DNA of 64,000 nucleotides from Candidatus Chloroploca asiatica (GCF_002532075.1 NZ_LYXE01000015.1:44150-108149); one strand, 5' to 3'; shown: positions 8,468 to 21,159, counted from the stretch's first letter. Numbers and translations: made by a program. The notes: a model not told the origin generated them from the sequence alone.

Positions 8468-9491
8468 GTCGGCGCTCACGATCCGACCAGTTGCTCGCGC
8501 AACCTGGAACCAGTTCGTCGCGGAGCATCCGGACGCACTGCTCTTTCATACCAGTGCGTGGCTTGATCTGCTTGCCGGGGTCTATGGGCATACCTGGCAT
8601 CCCCTCGGCATCTGGGCCAACGGCGAACTGATCGGCGTGGTTCCAATCCAAACACGCCGCCTCGGGCCATTTGTGCTGGCCGGGTCACCGCTTATGCAGA
8701 CGATTGCCAGTACCCCGTTTCTCGGGCCACTGGGCAGGCCAGGGCAAGCAGCAACCATCGTCGCGACACTGGAGCCATGGTTCCGCCAACAGCGCATTGC
8801 CCACAGCGAGTTGGCCTTTCCCCAGATGATCGAAGCGACCGCTGCGCTCAAGCACCTCGGTTACCAGAGCGAAGTCTGTGAAACGATTGTTGTGCCCCTG
8901 GCTGGCCGCAGCCACACTGAGGTCTGGCAGAGTCTGTCGCCCGCGTGCCGACGAGCTGTCCGCAAAGCCGAAGCAAACGGCATCGAGATTGTCGAAGCCG
9001 AGAGCGACGCCTTCCTGCAACCGTACAACCAGATGTGTCACGAGGTCTATCGCCATGCGGGAAGGCCGCCCCATCTTGACCAGGCTTTCTACGCAGCGCT
9101 ATGGCAAGCGTTGCACGCCCGTGGCAACCTGAATGTACTGCTCGCCTATCACCAGGGCAACCCCATCGCTGGCGGCATCTTTGTCACTGACCAGACCACC
9201 ATCTGGTATCTGAGTGGCGCTTCGTTTGACCAGGGCCAGCCCCTGCGCCCCAACAACTTGCTCCACTGGCACCTGATCAGATGGGCGCTTGCGCAGGGCT
9301 ATCAGCATTACGATATGGGCGGTGCAGTCGTACCTGGCATCACCCGCTTCAAGCTGAGCTTCGGAGGGCAACGTCACCGGTACACCCGCCTCTACCGCGC
9401 CCACACACCAGTTGCCCGCCTCGGGCGCACCCTCTATCAGCAAGCCATCCCATGGTGGCGACGCTTTCTGTACACACGCCAGAAGGGGTAA
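8439..9491 (+). CDS. FemAB-like GNAT acyltransferase (BioF2-like family)
   Basis: 350 residues if translation starts at TTG 8439, chosen because GGGAGG (8425-8430) lies 8 nt upstream. No ATG gives a comparable start, and the open frame extends back to 8316 inside the methyltransferase gene. Motifs 'FHTSAWLDLLAGVYGHTW', 'RRAVRKAEANGIEI' and 'YDMGGAVVPGITRFKLSFGG' are typical of the double-GNAT FemAB/BioF2-like family, which transfers acyl or aminoacyl groups to cell-envelope precursors. It overlaps the methyltransferase by 29 bp and is followed after 8 bp by a glycosyltransferase. Confidence 0.82.
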   Translation: MSLRSPAKHESALTIRPVARATWNQFVAEHPDALLFHTSAWLDLLAGVYGHTWHPLGIWANGELIGVVPIQTRRLGPFVLAGSPLMQTIASTPFLGPLGRPGQAATIVATLEPWFRQQRIAHSELAFPQMIEATAALKHLGYQSEVCETIVVPLAGRSHTEVWQSLSPACRRAVRKAEANGIEIVEAESDAFLQPYNQMCHEVYRHAGRPPHLDQAFYAALWQALHARGNLNVLLAYHQGNPIAGGIFVTDQTTIWYLSGASFDQGQPLRPNNLLHWHLIRWALAQGYQHYDMGGAVVPGITRFKLSFGGQRHRYTRLYRAHTPVARLGRTLYQQAIPWWRRFLYTRQKG

Positions 9492-9499
9492 ACCGAGCC

Positions 9500-10642
9500 A
9501 TGCACATCTGTCTTGTGAGCCTTGACTACTGGCCCCACCGCAGTTCGGGCCTGACGATCTATGCCGAGGATCTTGCGCGAGGCCTGAACGAACGGGGCCA
9601 CACAGTCAGTGTGATCGCAGCCCACCGAAGCGGCACGCCCCGTGTCGCAACAATCAACGGTGTCACCGTCTACCGGGTTGCGCTCGGCGTCACCGACTGG
9701 ATCGGGTATAGCCTCCGAGCAGCCAGAGTAGTCACACAACTACGACGTACCAAAGAATTTGACATCGTCCATTTTCTCGATGTTCACTTTGCCTATGCCT
9801 ACGATGGGCCATATGTTGCCTCGCTCTGGCAATCATTTCGCCAGCGACTGCACGCGGATGGCGGACATCCGTACGCCAGCAGCCGACGCAACTATCTGAT
9901 CCGACGCACCTACTATGCTATGGCCCGGCGCGTGATGGAACCAATCAGCCTGCGGCGAGCTCGGTGCCTGCTCGCCGCATGTACCTCGGCTGCCCAGGAA
10001 TTCATCGAACACTATGGTGTTGCGCCAACCCGGATCAGACACGTTGTGCAGGGTACAAACCTGGAAGCGCTGCGTCCCGTCCCAACCAACACCCTCCGCG
10101 AGCGCCTTGGCTTGAACGGCAAACGCATCATTCTTTTTGTTGGCTTTGCGACGGCCCGCAAAGGTCTCGAACATCTGGCGGTTGCGTTACGCCAACTTCC
10201 ACCCGATGTCGTCTGGCTGATCGTCGGGCAATGGGAAGCAGGCTATCGCGCCAGAGTGATGAGCGCACTTGGCGACGCCTGCGGGCGGGTCATTGAAATT
10301 GGCCCAATTGCCGACGACGAACGCGCCGCCTACTACTCGCTCGCCGATGTCTATGTCTCGCCATCGTTGCTCGAAGGTTTCGGGCTCACCCCTATTGAAG
10401 CCCAGGCGTGCGGCACACCAGCCATTGTCACCGACGCCTCCTCGGGCTATGAAGAAGTTGGGGCCTACGGACTTGTCGTACCAGCGCGCAACCCTGACGC
10501 CATGGCCGCAGCGCTTCGTCGGTTGCTCAACGACCCAGCATTGCGCCAGCGCCTCGGCAGCCAGGCCCGCACCCGCGTGCTTGCCAACTTCAGCTACCAA
10601 GCCATGGCCGCCCAGACCGAAGCCGTCTACCGCGCAAGCTAA
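9500..10642 (+). CDS. GT4-family glycosyltransferase
   Basis: 380 residues from ATG 9500 (8 bp after the preceding stop; the frame is open upstream to 9281 inside that gene). GT-B fold: the N-terminal acceptor domain starts 'MHICLVSLDYWPHRSSGLTI' and the C-terminal nucleotide-sugar domain has 'ILFVGFATARKGLEHLAVAL' and the E-x7-E motif in 'PSLLEGFGLTPIEAQACGTP'. It is a retaining transferase from the GT4 class using a nucleotide sugar on the cytoplasmic face. It ends the four-gene glycan-like run and is convergent by 4 bp with the DegT gene. Confidence 0.9.
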   Translation: MHICLVSLDYWPHRSSGLTIYAEDLARGLNERGHTVSVIAAHRSGTPRVATINGVTVYRVALGVTDWIGYSLRAARVVTQLRRTKEFDIVHFLDVHFAYAYDGPYVASLWQSFRQRLHADGGHPYASSRRNYLIRRTYYAMARRVMEPISLRRARCLLAACTSAAQEFIEHYGVAPTRIRHVVQGTNLEALRPVPTNTLRERLGLNGKRIILFVGFATARKGLEHLAVALRQLPPDVVWLIVGQWEAGYRARVMSALGDACGRVIEIGPIADDERAAYYSLADVYVSPSLLEGFGLTPIEAQACGTPAIVTDASSGYEEVGAYGLVVPARNPDAMAAALRRLLNDPALRQRLGSQARTRVLANFSYQAMAAQTEAVYRAS

Positions 10643-11745
10643 AGGCACATGCGCAGTGCATCTTCCAACGCAGCGCATACCTCATCCTGCTCATCATCGC
10701 GCATCCCAAGATAGAGCGGCAGACTCAACACATGGGCAGCCATATGTTCGGCGACAGGAAAACAAGAACCCAAAGCAAGCGCCTGATAGCATGGTTGCCA
10801 ATGCACCGGCAGCGGCCAACTCACCCGCGTCTCGATCCCCCGGGAGGCGAGGGCCGCCTGGACGTTATCACGGTTTGGCACCAGCACCGAATAGAGAAAC
10901 CAGGTCGAGGTTGCACTGGGCAAGAGGCAGGGCAACTGAATCGGCAGATGCGCCAGGCACGCCTGATAGCGGGCCGCCAGGCGTGCCCGCTCAGCCAGGC
11001 GTGCCTCGAGTTGCGGAATTTGCGCTAGACCAATCGCAGCGTGCAGATCACTCAGACGGTAATTGTTGCCAATCGCAAGATGGCAATACTTCTGCTGCGG
11101 ATCTTCGCCCTGATTGCGAAGCAGCCGGACACGCTCGGCCAGGGCTTGATCATCCGTAAAGATCATGCCACCTTCAATTGAGGTCAGGATCTTGACCATG
11201 TGAAAGCTGGTGATCGCCACCTTGCCGTACGCAACCGTCGGACGCTGCTTGAAACATGCCCCAAGCGACTCGGCCGCATCAACGACAAGCGCAAGACCAC
11301 GCGCCTCGGCCAGCGCGGTAAGTGCCTCGTGATGAGCCGGAGCACCACCATAATCAAGCGCCAGCAGCGCCCGCGTCGCGGGGGTAATGCGTCGCACGAC
11401 CTCAGCAGGATCAAGCGTCCAGGTCACCGGATCAACATCAGCGAGCACCAGTCGCGCCCCCTGATAGCTGACTGCATTGGGTGCAGCGATATAGGCCATC
11501 GCCGGCACAATCACCTCATCGCCAGGGCCAATCCCGAGGGCGGCCAGGGCAAGATCGAGGGCAGCCGTACCCGACGACACCGCAACAGCATAACGGCGAC
11601 CAGCCAGCGCGGCAAGTTGCTGCTCAAACGCAGCAACCCGTGGTCCCATCGTTAGCCAGTTGGAATGAAGTGCCGCTACCGCCGAAGCAATTTCGGCCTC
11701 GCCAAACGCCGGACGTGCCCACGGGATACGTACAGGTGTAGCCAT
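10639..11745 (-). CDS. DegT/DnrJ/EryC1/StrS aminotransferase
   Basis: 368 residues from ATG 11745; an in-frame GTG at 11787 would add 14 poorly conserved residues. PLP-dependent sugar aminotransferase fold: 'SSGTAALDLALAALGIGPGD', the cofactor-binding 'VVDAAESLGA' and the Schiff-base Lys in 'ITSFHMVKILTSIEGG' (Lys185). Enzymes of this family make amino sugars from keto-sugar nucleotides. Its 3' end overlaps the glycosyltransferase stop by 4 bp in convergent orientation, so it is a separate transcript but plausibly in the same pathway. A TATAAT-like box lies at 11804-11809. Confidence 0.88.
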   Translation of the reverse strand: MATPVRIPWARPAFGEAEIASAVAALHSNWLTMGPRVAAFEQQLAALAGRRYAVAVSSGTAALDLALAALGIGPGDEVIVPAMAYIAAPNAVSYQGARLVLADVDPVTWTLDPAEVVRRITPATRALLALDYGGAPAHHEALTALAEARGLALVVDAAESLGACFKQRPTVAYGKVAITSFHMVKILTSIEGGMIFTDDQALAERVRLLRNQGEDPQQKYCHLAIGNNYRLSDLHAAIGLAQIPQLEARLAERARLAARYQACLAHLPIQLPCLLPSATSTWFLYSVLVPNRDNVQAALASRGIETRVSWPLPVHWQPCYQALALGSCFPVAEHMAAHVLSLPLYLGMRDDEQDEVCAALEDALRMCL

Positions 11746-11830
11746 ACTATTCGTAAAATCGGTCGTGGTATTATTAACATAATACACTAAGATGAGTATA
11801 GCTATTATACAGTATTCTTCAGGTATGCTT

Positions 11831-12646
11831 CTAGGCTTTCAACCAGCGTAACAAGATCGGCATCGTCACCGCATAATCGTCCCCGCGCAACATATTGTGG
11901 CTCGTGCCCGGTACCACCACGATCTGCGCCTGACGACCCTCGAGGCTTTGTTGCGCTATGGTGAGTTGTTCGGGCGAAACAACAGTCAACGTAGGATCAG
12001 CGACCAACATCAGCAGCGGCACATGAACCTGCGCAAAGCGATCAAGCAGATCCCATGCCGCCGGTGGGCAAAAAAGACCCTCGACCTGCACAACACGGCA
12101 CTGCTCAAGGGCAATTGCTTTCCAATACACATCCTCATCACACCAGGTTGGATTATTGGCCCGCACGGTGACAAGTCCCTGCTCTACCGAGCCACCAACA
12201 CCCGCCGTATAGGTAGGCATCCGCTCGCTGGCCCACACGGGATCAAGCCCCAACAAGGGATCAACCAGGACAACCCGCTTCAGTAGTCGGCCATAGACCG
12301 GGTGACTGGCAAGCGCCAGCGCGGTCGCCCCTCCCCACGAATGCCCAAACAGAGTCACCTCAGTGAGCCCAAGCTGCTGCATTGCCTCGCCAATCAGCCG
12401 CGCAATCGCCTCAATTGCATGATCACGGCTCACTTCGCTGACGCCGTGGCCGGGCATATCAAACGAGATCGGGTGCAAACCAGCCTCACGCAACGCACCG
12501 GCAACCTGCCAGAGGGTCGCCGCACTACTCGTAATGCCGTGCAACAACACGGCTGGCGATCCCGTGCCACCCCAATCAAGGTAACTGAGCCGCGTCGCCT
12601 CGACCGTAATCATCCGGTGAACCGCATCGGAAGGAAACGAATGCAT
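11831..12646 (-). CDS. alpha/beta hydrolase
   Basis: 271-residue hydrolase of the alpha/beta fold. It has the oxyanion-hole 'LLHGITSSAATLW', the nucleophile elbow 'LFGHSWGGATAL' (Ser in GHSWGG), a likely acid in 'LLMLVADPTLTVV' and the catalytic His in 'VPGTSHNML'. The ATG is preceded by GGGAG. It is soluble, with no signal peptide. It may be co-transcribed with the DegT gene downstream (85 bp gap), but a functional link is not evident and the substrate is unknown. Confidence 0.87.
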   Translation of the reverse strand: MHSFPSDAVHRMITVEATRLSYLDWGGTGSPAVLLHGITSSAATLWQVAGALREAGLHPISFDMPGHGVSEVSRDHAIEAIARLIGEAMQQLGLTEVTLFGHSWGGATALALASHPVYGRLLKRVVLVDPLLGLDPVWASERMPTYTAGVGGSVEQGLVTVRANNPTWCDEDVYWKAIALEQCRVVQVEGLFCPPAAWDLLDRFAQVHVPLLMLVADPTLTVVSPEQLTIAQQSLEGRQAQIVVVPGTSHNMLRGDDYAVTMPILLRWLKA

Positions 12647-13097
12647 ACAACTCCCTCATCTAGAGCCAGGAAATTGATCAATTATAGCCTGATTAGTCTG
12701 AGAACTTAGTAGTCTGGGAACTCCATTTCCCGGTCGCGCCGCCGACCACGAAGGCTGATAACGAAGAAACGAATATGGGCGGCTCCATGCGCTCTTCGTT
12801 CATTCGTGGCCCCCATTCGTGGACGGCTGAGGACGCCAGAAAACTTACTTCACACACTACAAAGTTTGCTGATACTTCGCACCTTGGGAACGCAGGCTAG
12901 TGGTGCCGAGAGAATCGTTGACAGACTATTCAATCACAGATGGCAATGACGATGTACAATGTGGATATGGACATTGCGCCGCTTCAGGGTAAACTGGCTC
13001 GTCAGTACCAGTCACCTGCCGCGCCGTCTCAAGCAAGTGCAAAACCTCGGGCAGATGCTTTGCCCAAGATGATGGGAGGACGACAACTGTCGGAGCT
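12647..13097. other. intergenic region between divergent genes
   Basis: 451 bp with no convincing gene. It contains short degenerate repeats around 'CATTCGTGG' (12800-12830) and a TTGACA hexamer at 12918-12923 without a matching -10 box at normal spacing. It probably carries the promoters of the divergent hydrolase and lipoprotein genes. Confidence 0.5.
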
Positions 13098-15248
13098 ATG
13101 TTTGTACGAGTGATCTTTGTTGCCTGGGTGATCCTGGCCCTGACTGGTTGTGCTCTTGCACCAGGGTTGCCAGCACCCTACGATCTTGATGAGCCTTTTT
13201 TGAGTGCCTGGCGCCGAGCAGGTGGTGAAACGCTTGGCCCCCCTCAGACTCCACCGCTCTGGATTGACGAATACCAGGTGCAACTCTTTGCCAACCACCG
13301 TATCACCGCCGTTGATCCCCGTCGTGCGGTGGTCGAGGCGCTGGAAGAAGGATGGAGCACAGGCTACCCCACCTTGCTGCGCGACGCCCCGGCGTCTGCC
13401 CAGCGTGCCTCGGTGTTGCTCAGCGAGGGAGCCGAGAGTCTCGCCGGGCCGCTTGCCCCACTCAAGGTGACGGTTCGGGCACCTGGCTATAACGGGCCTG
13501 CGACGTTGTACCTCTTTGATGCAGCTGTGCAACCCGCCGACCAGGTGAGCCTGGAACTCGCCGAGGGCTATGCCCATGTCACGATCTACCCCCGTGGTGC
13601 CCCTGGGCCACAGTGGGCCGTTGTGTTGATTGATGGGCAGGTGGCCGGGGCGCGCAGCACCCTCTTCACCCTCCATCCTACGACCGCCCTCGCAACAGGC
13701 GATCCCGAGCTTGATGCACTCTACCCACGCCTCCGTGGTTTTATGGAACGCGCCGCCGTGAGCTACGAGCTCAATGGGCGGGTCATCCGCGGTTATCGTT
13801 CGCCCGACAATCCGCTCATCTGGCTGCGCGACCACGTCTATCAGGGGCGTGGCTTCCGCTATTTCGAGACCGATGTCACCAGCGTGCTCGATGCCTTCCG
13901 CGAGGCCCAGTTGCCCGACGGCAGTCTGCCTGATGTGCTCGACTATCCCGAACGCATGGTCAAAGCCCACCGTAAAGAAGTTGAAAGCGACCTCGAATTT
14001 CTCTATGTTCAGGGCGTCTACGAAGCCTGGCAAATGACCGGCGACGACGCGTGGCTTCGTGGGCATGTTGAGTCGATGCGGCGTGCGCTGAACTATATCA
14101 CCAGCGATCCGCTGCGCTGGGACGCCCAGCGTCAACTCGTGCGCCGGCCTTACACGATTGATATGTGGGACTTTGCCTATGGGCCAACCACGATCAGTCC
14201 TGATGGCAAGCCCGCCCCCCGCCACTGGATCGAACCCGATACCATCTGGGGCACCTTCCACGGCGACAATACCGGCGTCGCCCACGCTATGCTCGTGATG
14301 GCCCGCGTCGAAGAACACGTCGGTGACCCGCAAATGGCCCCGGTATGGCGTAGCGCAAGCAAAGGTTTGATGGATCGCCTGAATGATCTGAGTTGGAACG
14401 GGCGCTTTTTCACCCACTTCATGCCCGAAGATCCAACCTTTGCACCGGCTGGCGTTGACCCTGCCACCCAGTTGAGCCTCTCGAATGCCTATGCGCTCAA
14501 CCGGCTCGGCGTCGATGGCTATCAAGGTCAGCGCATCATCGAAGAGTACTTCAACCGCCGCGACTTTGCCCGGGCCTTTGCCGAATGGTACGCGATTGAC
14601 CCACCCTTCCCGGCGGGCAGCTTTGGCATGGCGGGCGGCAAAGGCGAAAATCCCGGCGAATACACCAACGGCGGCATCAAACCCCTCGTTGGCGGTGAAC
14701 TCGCCCGGGGAGCGTTTCGCCACGGCTTTGCCGCCTACGGGCTCGACATTCTCCGTCGCTACGCCGACCTCACCGAACTCACCGGCTCAACCTATCTCTG
14801 GTATTATCCCGACGGGCGCCCAGGGATTCAAGGGCCCGACACGATTGCCAACGACGGCTGGGGTGCCGGGGCGATGATCGGCGCACTCTTTGAAGGTCTG
14901 GCTGGCTTTGACGACCAGGCCGAACGCTACCGCGACGTGATCCTCTCGCCGCGCTGGGCCAGTGACCCCTCGTTGACCGAGGTACACGCCGTTGCCACCT
15001 ACGCCGCATCAGACAGCTACCTCGCCTATCGCTGGCAACGTGAAGACCGGGCCATCCACCTCGACATCACTGGAAGAAGCGAACGCATCTATGCACGCAT
15101 TCTCCTTCCGCCCGAACTTGACACCGCGACTATGCAGGTCACGCTCAACGGCGACATCGTACCGACTACCATCGATGGCGTCGCCCACGATCGTTACATC
15201 GCCGTCCCCCTCGACGCTGGCAATGCGCAAGTTACCATCACCTGGTGA
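13098..15248 (+). CDS. lipoprotein with six-hairpin glycosidase-like domain
   Basis: 716 residues. The N-terminus is a lipoprotein signal peptide ending in the lipobox 'LTGC' (Cys about 17), so the protein is exported and lipid-anchored. The central part (about 200-620) has the look of an alpha/alpha six-hairpin glycoside hydrolase: 'WLRDHVYQGRGFRYFETD', 'LPDGSLPDVLDYPERM' and 'YPDGRPGIQGPDTIANDGWG'. The last 90 residues look beta-rich. It probably acts on an extracellular oligosaccharide; the family and substrate are not certain. GGAG precedes the ATG closely. A 23-bp-stem hairpin follows the stop. Confidence 0.75.
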   Translation: MFVRVIFVAWVILALTGCALAPGLPAPYDLDEPFLSAWRRAGGETLGPPQTPPLWIDEYQVQLFANHRITAVDPRRAVVEALEEGWSTGYPTLLRDAPASAQRASVLLSEGAESLAGPLAPLKVTVRAPGYNGPATLYLFDAAVQPADQVSLELAEGYAHVTIYPRGAPGPQWAVVLIDGQVAGARSTLFTLHPTTALATGDPELDALYPRLRGFMERAAVSYELNGRVIRGYRSPDNPLIWLRDHVYQGRGFRYFETDVTSVLDAFREAQLPDGSLPDVLDYPERMVKAHRKEVESDLEFLYVQGVYEAWQMTGDDAWLRGHVESMRRALNYITSDPLRWDAQRQLVRRPYTIDMWDFAYGPTTISPDGKPAPRHWIEPDTIWGTFHGDNTGVAHAMLVMARVEEHVGDPQMAPVWRSASKGLMDRLNDLSWNGRFFTHFMPEDPTFAPAGVDPATQLSLSNAYALNRLGVDGYQGQRIIEEYFNRRDFARAFAEWYAIDPPFPAGSFGMAGGKGENPGEYTNGGIKPLVGGELARGAFRHGFAAYGLDILRRYADLTELTGSTYLWYYPDGRPGIQGPDTIANDGWGAGAMIGALFEGLAGFDDQAERYRDVILSPRWASDPSLTEVHAVATYAASDSYLAYRWQREDRAIHLDITGRSERIYARILLPPELDTATMQVTLNGDIVPTTIDGVAHDRYIAVPLDAGNAQVTITW

Positions 15249-15276
15249 TGAGGGCGGTCGCCCTAACAATCCGTGG

Positions 15277-15325
15277 TTGTGCGGGCGAAAACGACCAGCT
15301 TCGCTGGTCGTTTTCGCCCGCACAA
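15277..15325. terminator. 23-bp perfect hairpin between convergent genes
   Basis: Arms 15277-15299 and 15303-15325 are perfect inverted repeats (TTGTGCGGGCGAAAACGACC...) with a 3-nt loop. It lies between the convergent lipoprotein gene and gvpK, so it can act as a bidirectional terminator. There is no clean T-tract, although the arm carries TTTT. Confidence 0.65.
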
Positions 15326-15362
15326 GCGAGATTAGTGGGGGCCTGTGACCCCCACCACATGC

Positions 15363-15776
15363 TCACAGCAACTTCCCAAGCGGCCCAAGATCAATATTCA
15401 GATCTTCATCCGTCAAACCGAAGACCTCTTTCAATTCCTTCATACGCTCGTCGAGGCGCATAAAGGTCAGGCCAAGCCGTTCAATCGCCTCGTCGTCAAG
15501 CGAACCATCCTCGACGCGATGCAAGGCCTGGCGTTCCATCAATTGACGCAGCAACTCAACAACCGTCAAGACTAGTTGGGCCAGTCCGCTCTCGACTTTG
15601 TCGGGATCTAAGCTAATCCGGCCTGAATGCGCCTGACGTGTTGCGCCAAGTTCAGCCACGAGTCCGGTACGATCTTCAGGGGCAAAGAGTATCTTATTGA
15701 GATCATCAATCTCCTGGATTTCCAGGTCACAACGTGTTGCTGCATTATTTGTCTCGGTATATTCGTGTAAACTCAT
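15363..15776 (-). CDS. gvpK: gas vesicle protein GvpK
   Basis: 137-residue GvpK, an accessory protein needed for gas vesicle formation. Family hallmarks: 'ISLDPDKVESGLAQLVLTVV' followed by 'ELLRQLMERQALHRVEDGSL', 'LGLTFMRLDERMKELKEVFG' and the C-terminal 'LNIDLGPLGKLL'. The protein is helical with coiled-coil character. It is the last gene of the long minus-strand gvp cluster, 72 bp after a GvpF/L gene. AAGGAAC precedes the ATG. Confidence 0.93.
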   Translation of the reverse strand: MSLHEYTETNNAATRCDLEIQEIDDLNKILFAPEDRTGLVAELGATRQAHSGRISLDPDKVESGLAQLVLTVVELLRQLMERQALHRVEDGSLDDEAIERLGLTFMRLDERMKELKEVFGLTDEDLNIDLGPLGKLL

Positions 15777-15848
15777 GATGTTCCTTGCTTAGGTATGCCA
15801 CCCCAAGAAACCGTGCGTATGCTGGATTCTTGGGGGCCTGTGGCCCCC

Positions 15849-16556
15849 TCAGTCAGCGATTTGGCGCACAAAACTATACACCGGCCATGGGCCTGTGGCC
15901 AGAAAAGCAAGCTCAGGATGTGCTTCACGCATCGTGGCAAGGCGCTGCCTTGCCTCGTCCATACAGTCGCGGTCAAGCAGATAGGCGGCTTTTACCAGGG
16001 TACGCGGCGAGACCAGGAATTTCTGTTCAACCTGAACGGCCAGGGCAACAAGATCAGCCGTTACGTCTGTTACCATCTTCGTCAGCTCGGCCCGCTCGTG
16101 CTCCTCACGCTTCGTCTCACGGAGGCGCTCGAGCATATAGGAACGTCCATCGGTGGCTGCTGGCGTGGCCCGGGGCGCTTCAGGTTCGGGCGGCGCCTCA
16201 CGGCGCATCACCCGCAGCGCCAGTTCCACTTTGCCCGCCAGCCGCACGAGATCCTCTTGATAGATCGATGCGCCCGCCGCAAGACGCTCACGAATGCGCG
16301 CAGTCGAACCTATAGTGCCAAAGCGTACCGGCAAGACCGTCCGCGTTGCCATTAATGCCTCGATCACCGTTTCGTGTCGCAACAGATCTTCACGGGTCAC
16401 TGGCAACTCGGCACGATCGATCGGGCTCACAATGGCAAGCAAAGCCCCCTCGCGCACAGTCTCAAGCGGGCCTTGCGCAAGACCGAGGATGTCAGGCAAA
16501 ACCACCTCAGGCACGCCTGCAATCGCATAGAGATAGTATCGATCCACGCGCAACAC
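15849..16556 (-). CDS. gas vesicle protein GvpL/GvpF family (paralogue 4)
   Basis: 235 residues from GTG 16556, preceded by a G-rich Shine-Dalgarno; TTG 16553 or GTG 16547 are alternatives. Family signature: 'YYLYAIAGVPE' at the start, 'HETVIEALMATRTVLPVRFG', a central variable helical region, and 'WPVYSFV' near the C-terminus. GvpF/L proteins contact GvpA and are minor components or assembly factors. A short linker near residue 130 ('PPEPEAPRATPAATDG') replaces part of the middle domain seen in the other paralogues. It lies between the gvpS-like gene and gvpK. Confidence 0.9.
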   Translation of the reverse strand: MLRVDRYYLYAIAGVPEVVLPDILGLAQGPLETVREGALLAIVSPIDRAELPVTREDLLRHETVIEALMATRTVLPVRFGTIGSTARIRERLAAGASIYQEDLVRLAGKVELALRVMRREAPPEPEAPRATPAATDGRSYMLERLRETKREEHERAELTKMVTDVTADLVALAVQVEQKFLVSPRTLVKAAYLLDRDCMDEARQRLATMREAHPELAFLATGPWPVYSFVRQIAD

Positions 16557-16568
16557 CTTCCCCCCAAC

Positions 16569-16793
16569 TTACGCCTCAAGCTCACGCTGATGTTCAACCA
16601 ACTGATACCAGGCCGCATTGCGCATCTTATCGGCCGTGTCAACCGAACAAATCAGTGCTTTAAGCCCGACATAGACCAGATCAACATCAGCGATCGACAG
16701 CGTCAGCTCACCCCACAAGAAGACACCCTTATCGAGGGCACGATCAAGGAGATCAATGATGGCAATTTCGCGCCCTTCGAAATCATCACCCAT
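16569..16793 (-). CDS. gvpS: GvpA-family small protein, GvpS-like
   Basis: 74 residues from ATG 16793, chosen because AGGAGG sits 6 nt upstream and the start overlaps the preceding stop by 8 bp; an upstream in-frame start at 16829 lies inside that gene. The GvpA/J/M/S fold is clear: 'AIIDLLDRALDKGVFLWGEL' then 'TLSIADVDLVYVGLKALICS'. The pattern 'IADVDLVYVGLKALICSV' is closer to Bacillus GvpS than to GvpA. It is a minor gas vesicle or assembly protein. The symbol is by similarity recalled, not by alignment. Confidence 0.82.
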   Translation of the reverse strand: MGDDFEGREIAIIDLLDRALDKGVFLWGELTLSIADVDLVYVGLKALICSVDTADKMRNAAWYQLVEHQRELEA

Positions 16794-17654
16794 CAACAAC
16801 CTCCTGCACATCCTCGGTGGGTTCGACAAAACTGTACGCCGGCCACGGGCCAGTTAGCTCAAGCCGCAAACCACGCGGCCCATACGTTGTGCATACCTGC
16901 TCGAACGCCGCCGTAAAAGCCTCATACTCTGCTTCGGCCACAAGATAGGCCCCATTCAAGACCATCGGCTCATTGGCCGTATTGCTCTGGGTTGCCGGTG
17001 GTTTATGACGGTCGCTTGCCCGTACCAGTGCCGCAAGCGTCTGATGGATCGCCTGAGCATCATTGTACATCAGATCATCAACCACTTCATGCGTAGCCCG
17101 TTGCAAGCGCTTGCTCAACATATACCGAACACCTTCAGAAGCTGCGTTGAACGTATTGGCAAGATCGCGTAGCTTGGGCACCTCTTGTTGAGCCCAGGTC
17201 GTCAGGACAGCACGATCATAGAAGAGCTTCACGCCCCATTCGAGGCAGCCTTCAATGCGGTCAAGCGCCGCACGGAACGTATCACCATACTCGGTGATGG
17301 CCTGGCGCAGACGCTCTTCACCAACATAGATCGTGCAAAACTTCAACGGCACAACCGTATAGTACTGCATCAATTGAACGAGTACCCGCTGATGCGCAAC
17401 CGCCCGGGCTTCGAGCCATTCGATATCCTGGACACGTTCACGCAAGCGATCAACCTCATACTCGGTCAACGGCACCGCGCTCACCATGACCTGCAGATCG
17501 TCATGGCCAAACGACTGCACCTGATAGGCAGGCTCGATGCCCTCAATGAGCAAGGGCTCATCCGACAGGTTCGCATGGGGCCGCACGACCGCATAGGCAT
17601 AGTACGCCAGCAGATTGTCGGCAAAAATAGCCGGATCAAAGGGGGGCAAAACCA

Positions 17655-17658
<4 letters not shown>
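16786..17658 (-). CDS. gas vesicle protein GvpL/GvpF family (paralogue 3)
   Basis: 290 residues. Family signature: 'LLAYYAYAVVRP' at the start, 'QRVLVQLMQYYTVVPLKFCT' (the LPVRFG position reads VPLKFC), 'RIEGCLEWGVKLFYD' and the terminal 'LTGPWPAYSFVEP'. The ATG overlaps the stop of the J-domain fusion gene upstream as ATGA, and its own stop overlaps the gvpS-like start by 8 bp, so translation of the three is probably coupled. It is a putative assembly factor for the gas vesicle shell. Confidence 0.9.
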
Positions 17659-20856
<3,198 letters not shown>

Positions 20857-21159
20857 CTATTGCCTGACCGATACCTGCGCCTCAAGACGTTCAATACGCT
20901 CTTGAAGAGCTTTATTTTCATCTGTAAGCTCACGTGCTTTGGTGGTCAAATAAGGATCATTTTCCCACCAGTTGATACCCATTTCCATTGCTTTATCAAC
21001 TGAAGCAACAAGCAAGCGAATCTTAATCGACAGCAACTCGACGCCAACCAGTGAAATCGTAATATCACCGGCGATAACGATGCCCCGATCAAGCACACGC
21101 TCAAGTATATCGGCCAGATTGGTTGACTGCACCGAGTGCTGCAACTGATTAGAGGCCAT
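20857..21159 (-). CDS. gvpJ: gas vesicle protein GvpJ
   Basis: 100 residues. GvpA-fold core 'LADILERVLDRGIVIAGDIT' followed by 'ISLVGVELLSIKIRLLVASV', then the GvpJ-specific 'GINWWENDPYLTTKARELTD' and a C-terminal coiled coil. GvpJ is a minor shell or nucleation protein related to GvpA. AGGAAG precedes the ATG. It lies 130 bp after gvpO and 24 bp before the CDC48-like gene. Confidence 0.93.
   Translation of the reverse strand: MASNQLQHSVQSTNLADILERVLDRGIVIAGDITISLVGVELLSIKIRLLVASVDKAMEMGINWWENDPYLTTKARELTDENKALQERIERLEAQVSVRQ

Noticed and set aside
10269..11159. 296-residue plus-strand frame across the GT4 and DegT genes
   Set aside because: Low-complexity Pro/Arg/Ser composition, and both overlapping genes have clear family motifs.
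12896..12960. possible sigma-70 promoter with TTGACA at 12918
   Set aside because: No acceptable -10 hexamer at 16-18 bp spacing.
13029..14723. 564-residue open frame antisense to the glycosidase-like lipoprotein gene
   Set aside because: It mirrors codon structure of the real gene on the other strand, has no ribosome site and no recognisable domain.
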